NCBI GenBank assembly: GCA_020353535.1 | Contig: CP070696.1 | Span: 4,105,443-4,150,906 of the forward strand | Direction of reading: 5' to 3' | DNA length: 45,464 bases | Source: Spirochaetaceae bacterium | Lineage (GTDB): Bacteria; Spirochaetota; Spirochaetia; SZUA-6; DRHE01 | Shown here: positions 7,807-17,000 of the stretch, in pieces | Numbering within the stretch: the first letter of the stretch is position 1 | Layout of the letters: each line of letters begins with the position of its first letter | Translations under genes and position numbers: made by a program | Notes under the pieces: model-generated | Told to the model about the DNA's origin: nothing | The model's database searches: none | Seen by the model: the letters and a program-made list of their open reading frames with translations, nothing else

Positions 7807-9513
7807 TCACCTTCTCCACCGTTGGGAGAGATCACTTAGATATCCGGAAGCGCGCTCCCGAACATTCGGCGATGCATCCCGTTGAGCCAGCATGGCGAGG
7901 GCCAGATAATTATCGGGATGCACGGCACTCTGCGAACCCATGATGATCCGAAAGAGAGCGCGGGCACAGGCCAGATGGAAACGTTCCTGTCCGCTCTCCC
8001 CCGCTTTATACAGTATAGCACGGGCCAGCTCACCGTCAGGATCAAAACCTACGGTTGCCAACCCATCGACCGCGGCTATCTTCACTACACTATCTTCATC
8101 GGCGGCCATCACCTGTAACAACACTGCTCTTGCTCCTTCGGAGCCCAACTCTCCGAGAAGCCGACAAGCCTCCCTTCTGATCTCCGGATCACTCGGCCCG
8201 AGCGTACTTCCCGCGGTGCCTCGATAGATCACACCCTCCCCGGCCAGGTAGCCCAGCACCTCCTCCAGGACCATCAGGTGAACGGCCAGATACCGCTGTC
8301 CCTGAAGGTGTGCCTCGATGTCCCGAAGAGCCATCCGTTTCAGATCAGGTGAATCCGAGTAGACCAACTCCCGCAGCAGCACCGCCGCGGGGCTGTCCAG
8401 GTCGGCCAAGGCCTCGGCCCTGCCGGTGTGCTGGCCGTCATGATAAAGCTGAGGCCAGGGGCTGGCGGACAAGCCCGTGGAACCGGCGGAGAGGGCGTAG
8501 AGGATCCAGTCCTCCGCGCCGACCAATACCGTTCCGTCTTTTCCAATGGTGGCCATTCCCACAGACTGCTTGGCCCTGAAGCGCCAAAGAACCCGTCCTG
8601 CGGCGGAAACGGCAACAAGATCCTGGGAAGCGGTGGATACGTAGGCCGTACCGTCGTCACCGAGTACGGCGGGAAAGCGGACGGGAACACGGAGGGCGCT
8701 GCTCCAGATCTGGCGTCCCGCCGGGCTGATTGCGTAGAGTCTTCCGTTGTCCGCCCCGGCGATGATCGTCCCGTCGGAGCGGATCACCGGGTCGGCTGTC
8801 TCCGCGGGGATCGCGTAGCTCCACAGCAGGACCCCTTGCGGTGAAACCCGGTGGATTCCGGCGGCTGCCAGGTAGAGGTTACCGTTATCGTCTATCACCG
8901 GCGTGCCCACTCCGGCGGGCAGCTCCAGCTCCCAAATCTTTCCCCCATGGCGGTTCAGTGCCAGGAGACGGCGATCTGTAGTTCCTATGTAGATGGTCCC
9001 GTCCTCGGCGATCGAAGGAACGGAAATCAGCTCGGCCCGCGCCTGATACCGCCACCGCTCCTTCCCGGTGTAGCTGAGATTGTAGATTACACCGCTGCTG
9101 GTGGCCAGGACGATCGATCCGTCCGAGCCCAATGCGGGGGTCAAACAGCTGCCGGTCCTTGGGGAAAACATCCACCGCAGCCGTCCGTTGGCCCCCGAAG
9201 CCAGCAGGATCCCGCTTTGGGTGCCGATCAGAACCGTGCCGTCGTATGTCACTACTGCAGAGGTGGATAATTTACGTCCCACCGGATAACGCCAGCGCTC
9301 CCGGCCCAGTGGAGAGAGGGCGTACAGGATTCTGTCGTCGGAGAGGATGTAGATCATTCCCCGATGGTCCACCGCAGGTTTCGCGACCACCCGTCCCCCG
9401 GTGACATAGCGCCAGCTCAGCTCGTACGGTTGTTCCTCGGCGCCGGCCAGGGCCAGGCCCAGGAGCACGAGGAAAATCAGTGTGGGGGCGAAGGCTTTCA
9501 CAACCAATCTCAT
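7807..9513 (-). CDS. Exported PQQ-like beta-propeller protein with C-terminal HEAT-like repeats
   Basis: With the ATG at 9511-9513 the product is 568 residues and opens with a signal peptide (MRLVVKAFAPTLIFLVLLGL, then ALAGAEEQ). In-frame ATGs at 9540 and further upstream (to 9627) are possible but add an Arg-rich leader; none has a strong ribosome site. Residues ~25-385 hold about eight to nine repeats of the pattern D-x-DGTI/VY-x4-DG-x-LYALSP-x-G-x2-W, as in PQQ-dehydrogenase-like or BamB-like propellers. No quinone-binding or metal residues were identified, so it is probably a binding or scaffold protein. Residues ~400-565 are helical HEAT-like repeats (IRREACRLLGELGSE, VVKIAAVDGLATVG). 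It is first in the minus-strand envelope operon. Confidence 0.78.
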   Translation of the reverse strand: MRLVVKAFAPTLIFLVLLGLALAGAEEQPYELSWRYVTGGRVVAKPAVDHRGMIYILSDDRILYALSPLGRERWRYPVGRKLSTSAVVTYDGTVLIGTQSGILLASGANGRLRWMFSPRTGSCLTPALGSDGSIVLATSSGVIYNLSYTGKERWRYQARAELISVPSIAEDGTIYIGTTDRRLLALNRHGGKIWELELPAGVGTPVIDDNGNLYLAAAGIHRVSPQGVLLWSYAIPAETADPVIRSDGTIIAGADNGRLYAISPAGRQIWSSALRVPVRFPAVLGDDGTAYVSTASQDLVAVSAAGRVLWRFRAKQSVGMATIGKDGTVLVGAEDWILYALSAGSTGLSASPWPQLYHDGQHTGRAEALADLDSPAAVLLRELVYSDSPDLKRMALRDIEAHLQGQRYLAVHLMVLEEVLGYLAGEGVIYRGTAGSTLGPSDPEIRREACRLLGELGSEGARAVLLQVMAADEDSVVKIAAVDGLATVGFDPDGELARAILYKAGESGQERFHLACARALFRIIMGSQSAVHPDNYLALAMLAQRDASPNVRERASGYLSDLSQRWRR

Positions 9514-9678
9514 GACCGACGATCTACATCGATTTCTCATGCCCGGTATCACACCCATGATACGACCGCACCCGGGGATATTCAAGCCGCGGCGCCCTTG
9601 CGCCTTTCTATAGCCGCGGGTCGCCATCTTGACGGTCGTTTGCTGCCTGATGTACTTTCAGCAGGTACAGCGGAAGCG
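9514..9678. promoter_or_regulatory. Divergent intergenic region with a candidate promoter for the glycosyltransferase
   Basis: This 165-base stretch separates the minus-strand propeller operon from the plus-strand glycosyltransferase and must hold both promoters unless the propeller gene starts further upstream. A plus-strand candidate is TTGACG (9629-9634), a 16-base spacer, then TGTACT (9651-9656). No convincing minus-strand promoter was picked out. Confidence 0.3.
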
Positions 9679-10998
9679 ATGAAGAGCAAGCACAAACGCG
9701 CCAAATCCCTCAATATCGGTTTTGTCTCAACCCGTTTCAAAGGTCTGGATGGTGTGTCTCTGGAAGCGGCAAAATGGGCGGAGATCTTCGAGGGGTTCCA
9801 CCACAGGTGTTTCTGGTTCGCCGGAGAGCTTGACAAAGATCCGGAAGCGAGCCTGCTGGTACAGGAGGCTTCCTTCCAGCATCCCAACAACATCGCCCTG
9901 TCCGGGGAGCTGTTTGGGGTGCAAACACGCACCCGCACCGTTACCGATCGGATCTACAAAGAAAAAGAATACCTGAAGGAGAAGCTCTATACCTTTCTCG
10001 AGCAGTTCAACATCGATCTGCTGGTGGCCGAAAACGTACTCGCCATACCGATGCACATCCCCCTGGGCGTGGCGCTGACCGAGGTGATTGCGGAGACGGG
10101 CATTCCGGCGATCGGCCATCACCACGATTTTTACTGGGAGCGCCCCCGTTTCCTGCTCAATGCGATCCCCGACATCCTCGACATGGCTTTTCCACCCGAC
10201 CTGCCCTCTATGAAGCATGTGGTGATCAACACCGTAGCCCAGAAAGACCTGGCCGCTAAAACCGGCATCTCCTCCCATCTGATCTACAACGTCATCGACT
10301 TCGATCGGGCCAAGACGGGGATCGATGAGTTCAACAAGAACCTCCGGGCGGACATGGGCTTCAGCAAGCAGGATGTCCTGATTCTACAGCCGACCCGGGT
10401 GGTATCCCGAAAGGGAATCGAGCAGGCACTGTACCTGGTGGAGCGTTTGCGGGTACCCAACCTGAATCTCCTGATCTCCCATTCGGCGGGGGATGAGGGA
10501 GAGGAATATTTCAACTGGATCCGCGAAACGGCCCAGCGGCAGAACGTACCCATCCACTTCATCTACAACCGGCTCCACGAATCCCGCACCCAAACCGAGG
10601 ATGGCCTCAAGCTCTACACCCTCTGGGATGTCTATCCCCATACCGACCTGATCACCTATCCGAGCCTGTACGAAGGTTTCGGCAATGCCTTCCTGGAAGC
10701 GATCCTCTTTAAAAAACCGCTGTTGGTGAACCGCTACTCGGTATACATCGTGGATATCGAGCCAAAGGGCTTCGACGTGATCGCCATCGACGGCTTTCTC
10801 ACCCAAAACGCGGTGCAACAGGTGGAAGAGGTGCTGAACGATGCGGCTCGTCGCCGCATCATGGTGGAGAAAAATTTCGAACTGGGGAAAAAGTACTTCT
10901 CCTACAGTGCCCTGAAAAAAGGCTTGAGTACACTGCTTACCAGCTTCTTCGGGACCATCCCTTCGGGCAATCTGGCCGGTGGGATGAACGGCCAGTAG
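9679..10998 (+). CDS. Glycosyltransferase, GT-B fold, GT4-like
   Basis: Starting at ATG 9679 (MKSKHKRAKSLNIGFVSTRF), the protein is 439 residues. The frame stays open further upstream, but that part overlaps the divergent promoter region and the start of the propeller gene and shows no homologous character. The N-terminal Rossmann domain opens with NIGFVSTRFKGLDGVSLEA. The C-terminal donor-binding domain has the typical strand LILQPTRVVSRKG and the GT4 motif E-x7-E as EGFGNAFLEAILF, just after LITYPSLY. This family moves sugars from nucleotide-sugar donors to sugars, lipids or glycerate-type acceptors. The GIPAIGHHHDFYWERPR region resembles enzymes making glycosylglycerate-type solutes, but I cannot assign a substrate. 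It is monocistronic, followed by an AT-rich hairpin. Confidence 0.83.
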   Translation: MKSKHKRAKSLNIGFVSTRFKGLDGVSLEAAKWAEIFEGFHHRCFWFAGELDKDPEASLLVQEASFQHPNNIALSGELFGVQTRTRTVTDRIYKEKEYLKEKLYTFLEQFNIDLLVAENVLAIPMHIPLGVALTEVIAETGIPAIGHHHDFYWERPRFLLNAIPDILDMAFPPDLPSMKHVVINTVAQKDLAAKTGISSHLIYNVIDFDRAKTGIDEFNKNLRADMGFSKQDVLILQPTRVVSRKGIEQALYLVERLRVPNLNLLISHSAGDEGEEYFNWIRETAQRQNVPIHFIYNRLHESRTQTEDGLKLYTLWDVYPHTDLITYPSLYEGFGNAFLEAILFKKPLLVNRYSVYIVDIEPKGFDVIAIDGFLTQNAVQQVEEVLNDAARRRIMVEKNFELGKKYFSYSALKKGLSTLLTSFFGTIPSGNLAGGMNGQ

Positions 10999-11014
10999 CC
11001 TGAGCAGTATTCGA

Positions 11015-11034
11015 GAAAAAATCCAAATTTTTTC
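11015..11034 (+). terminator. AT-rich hairpin with T-run after the glycosyltransferase gene
   Basis: Arms GAAAAAAT (11015-11022) and ATTTTTTC (11027-11034) enclose a CCAA loop, 16 bases after the stop codon at 10998. The stem is weak because it is nearly all A:T, but the second arm is itself a run of T, as in some low-stability terminators. Confidence 0.4.
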
Positions 11035-11056
11035 CTAATTGTGCCTGGATTCGCGA

Positions 11057-11085
11057 TTGACAACTGGATCTTCATACCTTACTCT
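11057..11085 (+). promoter_or_regulatory. Candidate sigma-70 promoter of the Hdr/Nuo/Flx gene cluster
   Basis: A consensus -35 element TTGACA (11057-11062) is followed after exactly 17 bases by TACTCT (11080-11085), a moderate -10 element. Transcription would start near 11092, leaving a leader of about 220 bases before the GTG at 11315. A second possible -35, TTGATA (11087-11092), with a -10 near 11110-11115 (GGTTAT) cannot be excluded. This is the only good promoter-like sequence in the 316-base gap ahead of the 20-kb cluster. Confidence 0.5.
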
Positions 11086-11088
11086 TTT

Positions 11089-11125
11089 GATACGACTATA
11101 CGCCGTATTGGTTATGCGACGTATC
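11089..11125. promoter_or_regulatory. Cluster of ATACG/CGTAT half-sites, candidate operator
   Basis: Four five-base half-sites lie just downstream of the predicted -10 element: ATACG at 11090-11094 and 11098-11102, then CGTAT at 11104-11108 and 11120-11124. The middle two form a palindrome of 11 bases with one central C. The outer two extend to GATACG and CGTATC as a wider inverted repeat. Placement over the expected start of transcription suits a repressor site. The binding protein is unknown; the pattern does not match the redox regulator Rex as I know it. Confidence 0.45.
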
Positions 11126-11314
11126 GAGCCGGTGGTGTGAAAAACGGCTCGCCATGAACGTTTCGGTACTTCTATAGCTTTTCAACCATGGACGAATGAA
11201 CAGCCGCCGTTTGCTGAAACCGCGGAGTACACAGAACCGGCGTATGCCGAGGGCTGTGTTCCATATAAACCGGGAAAAAACGGGCTTTTAGTCCCGTGTT
11301 CCGGAGGTCATACG
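11125..11314 (+). promoter_or_regulatory. 5' leader of the Hdr cluster with a 7-bp hairpin and ribosome site
   Basis: CGAGCCG (11125-11131) and CGGCTCG (11145-11151) form a perfect 7-bp stem with a 13-base loop, and no T-run follows. The rest of the leader shows no recognisable gene or known riboswitch class. Near its end a smaller stem CGGG/CCCG (around 11281-11295) precedes the ribosome site GGAGG (11303-11307), seven bases before the GTG start. Confidence 0.4.
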
Positions 11315-12205
11315 GTGGAAGAACCTCAAAAAATAGGCGCTGTACTTGTCGTAGGCGCCGGCATCGGCGGGATGCAGGCATCCCTGGATCTGGCTAACGC
11401 CGGATTCAAGGTCTATCTGGTTGAGAAGGGGCCGTCCCTCGGCGGCGTCATGTCCCAACTGGACAAAACCTTTCCCACAAATGACTGCGCCATGTGCACC
11501 CTCTCCCCCCGCCTGGTGGAATGCGGAAGCCACCTCAACATTGAGAAGCTGACCTATTCGGAAGTTCAGAGCATGGCAGGCGGTCCCGGAGCGTTCAAGA
11601 TCCAGGTGCGCAAGAAGGCTCGATCCGTTGACACGGCCAAATGTACAGGCTGCGGGACCTGCATGAGCGGCTGCCCGGTACGCAACACGATCCAGGTTCC
11701 TGAGCCTGCCCAGGAACTACCAAGCGAAGAGTCAGCCGCGATCATCGCCGTCACGGACGAGATCATGGAACGCTGCGGCCGGGACAAGCAGCAGCTAATC
11801 CGTCTGCTGCAGGAAGTGAACAGCCGATTCAACCACCTCCAGCCGCAGGCGCTGAAGCGCATCGCCGATCAACTGGGCCTGCCCATGGCCGAGATCTACG
11901 GAACAGCCAGTTTTTTCAAGTCCTTCAGCCTTGAGCCGAGGGGAAAGCACGTCATTCGCGTTTGTATGGGCACGGCCTGCCACGTCCGCGGTGCTCAACG
12001 GGTTCTTGAAGAGTTGGAGAGACGGCTGGACATCTGTACCGGCCAAACCACGGAAGACCGGCTGTTCACGCTGGATAGGGTGAACTGCCTGGGGGCTTGC
12101 GCTCTCGGGCCCATCATTGCCGTGGATGAACAGTTCCACGGCCAGATGTCCCCGGCCAAAGTGCCCAAGCTGCTGGATCAATACCTGGAGCAGGAGAGCG
12201 CATGA
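11315..12205 (+). CDS. HdrA N-terminal fragment fused to a NuoE-type [2Fe-2S] subunit
   Basis: The 296-residue protein joins two unrelated families. Residues 1-~131 are the start of HdrA: dinucleotide-binding VVGAGIGGMQA, SLGGVMSQLDKTFPTNDCAMC, and the first HdrA [4Fe-4S] motif CTGCGTCMSGCP (C110, C113, C116, C120). The HdrA similarity then stops. Residues ~145-296 are a NuoE/24-kDa domain: a helical lead (LIRLLQEVNSRF, EIYGTASFFKSF), then the [2Fe-2S] thioredoxin fold with C217 and C222 (VCMGTACH) and C258 and C262 (NCLGAC). The GTG start has GGAGG seven bases upstream. The missing HdrA remainder is fused to the NuoG-like protein two genes on. NuoE normally pairs with NuoF, encoded next, in NADH oxidation. 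Confidence 0.88.
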   Translation: MEEPQKIGAVLVVGAGIGGMQASLDLANAGFKVYLVEKGPSLGGVMSQLDKTFPTNDCAMCTLSPRLVECGSHLNIEKLTYSEVQSMAGGPGAFKIQVRKKARSVDTAKCTGCGTCMSGCPVRNTIQVPEPAQELPSEESAAIIAVTDEIMERCGRDKQQLIRLLQEVNSRFNHLQPQALKRIADQLGLPMAEIYGTASFFKSFSLEPRGKHVIRVCMGTACHVRGAQRVLEELERRLDICTGQTTEDRLFTLDRVNCLGACALGPIIAVDEQFHGQMSPAKVPKLLDQYLEQESA

Positions 12206-12261
12206 AACTCCGCTCAATCACCGATTTAGGAAACAAACCGGGCAGCGAGAGGTCGGGATAG

Positions 12262-14076
12262 ATGGGCAACTTCAGATTCAACCTGCTGGTATGCGCCGGA
12301 ACCGGGTGCGTATCAAACAACTCCTTCAACATAAAAGCCGCCCTGGAGAAGGAAATTGAAAAGCAGGATCTAAAGGAGGAAATCCAGGTCGTTGCCACCG
12401 GATGCAACGGCTTCTGCGCCAACGGACCGATCGTCGTGGTCAAACCGGACGACATTTTCTATCAACGCCTCACCGAGAAAGATATTCCCCATCTGGTGGA
12501 GGAGCACTTCCTCAAGGGCCGCCCGGTGGAAAAGTTGATGTACACTCCGGCCAAAGACGAGGCAGCGATACCCAAGATGAGGGATATCCCCTTTTTCGGC
12601 AAGCAGCAGCTCATTGCCTTGGCGAATCGGGCTCTGATCGATCCTCAAAACATCGACGAGTACATCGCCCTGGGAGGGTACCGCGCCCTGGCCAAGACCC
12701 TGACGGAAATGACCCCGGAACAGGTCATCGAAGAGATCAAAGCATCCGGGCTGCGCGGCCGCGGCGGTGGTGGTTTCCCGACCGGAAAGAAATGGGAGCT
12801 CTGCCGAAACGCTCCAGGGGATGTGAAATACGTCATATGCAACGCCGACGAGGGGGATCCGGGAGCGTTCATGGACCGTTCGATCGTCGAATCCGATCCT
12901 CATGCCCTGCTGGAGGGGATGCTGATCGGTGCCTACGCCATAGGAGCGACTCAGGGATTCGTCTACATCCGGGCGGAATACCCCTTAGCCCTGGAACGGC
13001 TAAACAGGGCTCTCGAGCAGGCCCGGGAATACGGATTGCTCGGGGAAGAAATTTTTGGAACGGAATTCGATTTCGACATTTCCGTGAGCCAAGGTGCAGG
13101 TGCTTTTGTCTGCGGGGAATCCACCGCTTTGATGGCTTCTCTGGAAGGAAAAGTGGGCAGGCCGCGGGCGAAGTACATACACACCGTCGAGCAGGGTCTG
13201 TGGGACAGACCGAGCAACCTGAACAACGTGGAAACCTGGGCCAATGTACCGCACATCATCAATCGGGGAGCCGATTGGTTCTCCTCGATTGGGACAGCAA
13301 CGAGCAAGGGTACCAAGGTGTTCTCCCTCGTCGGCAAAGTAAACAATACCGGTCTTGTGGAAGTGCCTATGGGGATCACCATGAGAGAGATCGTTTTCGA
13401 CATAGGCGGCGGCATTCCTGACGGCAAGACATTCAAGGCCGTGCAGACGGGCGGACCATCGGGAGGCTGCATTCCCGAGAGCCTGCTGGACACGCCCGTG
13501 GATTACGAGTCCCTGACACAGGCCGGCTCCATGATGGGCTCCGGCGGCATGATCGTGATGGACGAGGATACCTGCATGGTGGATGTGGCCAGATATTTCC
13601 TCGATTTCCTCAAAGGGGAGTCATGCGGCAAGTGTGTGGCCTGTCGGGAGGGCATCAACAGGATGCATCAGATTCTAGAGAGAATCTGTGGCGGAGAGGG
13701 CAGGGAGGAGGACCTGCAGACCCTCGAGGATCTGGGGGATTATCTGAAGGATACCGCCCTGTGCGCCCTCGGCTCCACCGCGGCCAACCCGGTTTTGTCG
13801 ACCCTGAAGTACTTCCGGAACGAATACCAGGCCCACATCGAGGAACACCGCTGCCCTTCCGGGATCTGCCGGAACCTCTTCGATTTCTCTATAGACCAGG
13901 ACGCCTGCAGCGGCTGTACCCTGTGCTCGAAAAATTGCCCCAACGGAGCCATCTCGGGGGAGAAAAAACAGCCCCACATCCTCGACAGGAGCATGTGCAT
14001 AAAGTGTGGGATCTGCTTCGATGTCTGCAGGTTCGAAGCGATCAAAAAAGTACCGACAGTCAGGGTGGTGGCATGA
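12262..14076 (+). CDS. NuoF-type NADH-binding flavoprotein with N-terminal [2Fe-2S] and C-terminal 2[4Fe-4S] domains
   Basis: The 604-residue protein has the extended NuoF layout of HndC/HydB and Bam-type enzymes. An N-terminal thioredoxin-like [2Fe-2S] domain has C11 and C16 (VCAGTGC) and a later GCNGFC pair. The FMN/NADH domain has GLRGRGGGGFPTGKKW, CNADEGDPGAFMDR and GAGAFVCGESTALM. The N3-cluster motif SCGKCVACREG is followed by a distal Cys in LCALG. The C-terminal ferredoxin domain carries CSGCTLCSKNCP and CIKCGICFDVC. It should oxidise NADH (or reduce NAD+) using FMN and pass electrons through its clusters. GAGAGG lies ahead of the ATG. The stop overlaps the ATG of the next gene (ATGA), so the two are probably made in equal amounts. 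Confidence 0.92.
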   Translation: MGNFRFNLLVCAGTGCVSNNSFNIKAALEKEIEKQDLKEEIQVVATGCNGFCANGPIVVVKPDDIFYQRLTEKDIPHLVEEHFLKGRPVEKLMYTPAKDEAAIPKMRDIPFFGKQQLIALANRALIDPQNIDEYIALGGYRALAKTLTEMTPEQVIEEIKASGLRGRGGGGFPTGKKWELCRNAPGDVKYVICNADEGDPGAFMDRSIVESDPHALLEGMLIGAYAIGATQGFVYIRAEYPLALERLNRALEQAREYGLLGEEIFGTEFDFDISVSQGAGAFVCGESTALMASLEGKVGRPRAKYIHTVEQGLWDRPSNLNNVETWANVPHIINRGADWFSSIGTATSKGTKVFSLVGKVNNTGLVEVPMGITMREIVFDIGGGIPDGKTFKAVQTGGPSGGCIPESLLDTPVDYESLTQAGSMMGSGGMIVMDEDTCMVDVARYFLDFLKGESCGKCVACREGINRMHQILERICGGEGREEDLQTLEDLGDYLKDTALCALGSTAANPVLSTLKYFRNEYQAHIEEHRCPSGICRNLFDFSIDQDACSGCTLCSKNCPNGAISGEKKQPHILDRSMCIKCGICFDVCRFEAIKKVPTVRVVA

Positions 14077-17000
14077 TGGATCTGCGTATCGACGGTCGGG
14101 ATATCCAGAGCCAGGCGGGTCAGACCATCCTGTCGGTGGCCAGAGAACACAATATCGAAATCCCCACCCTCTGCCACCATCCGGCCCTGGAGCCCTACGG
14201 CGCCTGTCGCCTCTGTGTGGTGGAGGCGAGTGTGGGCGGGCGGAAACGGCTGGTCACCTCCTGCAACTACGAGGTGCGAGAGGGTCTGGAGATACACACG
14301 AACTCCGAACGGGTGCGTAAGAGCAGGGCCATGACCATCGAGCTTCTGCTTTCCCGATGTCCCTCCGTGGAGAGGCTCCAAACCCTGGCCGCTGCATACG
14401 GAGTGACACAACCCAGATTTCCAACTGAAGATCAGGAGGAGAGGTGCATCCTCTGCGGATTGTGTGTACGGATCTGTAAAGAAAAGGTGGGGGTGGGTGC
14501 CGTAGATTTCGTGGGGCGAGGCACGGACATACGGGTAGCCCCGCCCTACCAGCGCAGGAGCGAGGTGTGCTTGACCTGCGGTGCCTGTGCCTACGTTTGT
14601 CCGACCGCCGCGGTCAAGTTGGAGGAGATCTCCGGCCGCGAGCCCATTGCCCAGTATTCCGAGTTCGATATGGAAATGCGCTCTCGATCGTCGATCTACA
14701 TTCCCTACCCTCAGGCGCTGCCCAACGTGCCGGTGATCGATCGGGAAAACTGCCTTCACTTCCGCACGGGGGGATGCAAAACCTGCGAGAGTTTCTGTCC
14801 GGCCGGGGCGATCGATTATGACCAGGAAGATGAGGTCGTGGAGATCGACGCCGGAGCGGTCATTCTTTCCCCGGGCTATTGTCTGTTCGATGCAGGCCAA
14901 AAATTGGAGACCGGATATGCCTGGTATCCCAATGTGATCTCCAGTCTCCAGTTCGAACGGTTGCTGTCGGCCAGCGGTCCCCACGCGGGGAAAATCCGGC
15001 GTCCGTCGGATTTAAAGACACCCCGGAGGATCGCCTTCGTGCAGTGCGTGGGCTCCCGGGACGCGGAGAGGAACTACTGCTCCTCGGTATGCTGCATGTA
15101 CGCAACCAAAGAGGCGATCATCGCCAAGGAGCACGAGCAGGAACTCGACTGTCATATTTTCTACATGGATATCCGAGCCTTCGGCAAGGGCTTCGACCTC
15201 TACTATGAACGGGCCAAGGAACTGGGAGTGGTCTACACCCGCTGCCGGCCCTCCTCGGTTGAGCCGGTGGATTCCACCGGAGACCTGAAGATCGGATATA
15301 TCAATGAGCAGGGGACTTATCGCAGCGAGGAGTTCGATCTGGTGGTGCTGTCCTCCGGCATACGGCCTCCCCGGGAGGTTCGAGATCTGGCCGGGAAATT
15401 CGGCGTGCAGATCGACAGCCAGGGATTCGCCGTAACCTCCCGCTTCGACCCGGTGCAGTCATCGGTTCCAGGGGTGTATGTGTGCGGACCCTTTTCCGAG
15501 CCCAAGGACATCCCCGAAACCGTGATGGAGGCCTCCGGCGCGGCCGCCAAAGCCATGGCCCTGCTGGCCGGCGAGCGAGGGGAACTTGTCGAGGAAAGAC
15601 GGTGGCCGCCGGAGAAGCGGGTGTCCGGCCAGCTGCCCCGCATCGGCGTATTCATCTGCCACTGCGGCCGTAATATCGCCGGAGTAGTGAATGTTTCCGA
15701 GGTGCGGAGTTACGCGGAAACATTGGCCAATGTGGTCCTGGCCCAGGACAACCTCTACACCTGCTCCATCGACACCCAGAACGGCATCAAGAAGGCTATA
15801 GAAGAGCACGGCCTAAACCGGGTTGTGGTGGCATCCTGTACACCTCGCACTCACGAGCCGCTGTTCCGGGATACGGTACGGGAGGCCGGACTCAATCCCT
15901 ACCTCTTCGAAATGGCCAATATCCGGGACCAATGCTCCTGGGTGCACATGGGGGATCCTTCCAGGGCCACGGAGAAAGCCAAAGATCTGGTGCGCATGGC
16001 TGTGTCCAAAGCCCGCCTGCTGGAGCCCTTATACAGTCAATCCGTGCCGGTTTCAAATAGTGCCCTGGTCATCGGCGGAGGGGTGGCTGGGATGACCGCG
16101 GCGGTTAATCTGGCGGAGCAGGGTTTCCCGGTGCACCTGGTGGAGAGGCAGCAGCAGCTGGGCGGCAACATGAGATTCCTGCATACCCTTCTTGGGGGCG
16201 AAGACCCTCAGAATCAGCTGCGGAGAATCATCGATAGGGTAAAGGAACTTGCCAACATCACAGTCTGGACTGGTGCGGCGGTAGAGGCCGTTACAGGATT
16301 CGTAGGCAACTTCACCACCACGATCCGGCAGAACGGAAACAGCCAGGAGGTCGAGCACGGAGCGGTGATCCTGGCTACCGGAGCGGAGCAGATGGTCCCG
16401 CAGGAGTACGGCTACGGCACGGATCCGCGGATCGTGACCGGGAGGGACCTGGAGCGGATGCTGGCGGAGGGGGATTTCAGCGCCGAACGGGTCGTCATGA
16501 TTCAGTGCGTCGGTTCCCGGGAGGGAGATAGGATGTACTGCAGCAGGGTCTGCTGCTCCCACTCGATCAAGAATGCCCTGAAGATCAAAGAAAACTATCC
16601 CAACACCGACGTGGTGATCCTCTACCGGGAAGTGAGGACCTACGGCTTTCGAGAACAGTACTACACGCTGGCCAGGGAGAAGGGGGTGCGCTGCATCCAC
16701 TATACCGTGGAGCAAAAACCTTCGGTGAGCCTGGAGGACGGCAGGATCAGGGTGGAGGCTCCGGATGAGGTTCTGGGAAAAGTCCTGCAAATCGACTGCG
16801 ATCTTCTGGCACTGGCCCCGGCGGTAGTACCCCAGGAGGACACGGAGCAGATCGCCCAGATGCTCAAGGTACCCCTGACCAGGGAGCGGTTTTTCCTGGA
16901 GGCGCATCTGAAGCTGCGGCCGGTGGATTTTTCAGTGGACGGCGTCTTTTTCGCGGGCATGGCCCACGCACCGAAAAGCGTGGAGGAGTCCATCGCCCAG

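Noticed and set aside
13740..14984. Long antisense open frame (about 414 codons) opposite the NuoF/NuoG-HdrA genes
   Set aside because: It mirrors the codon bias of the real genes, has no recognisable domain or ribosome site, and lies opposite two fully supported coding regions.
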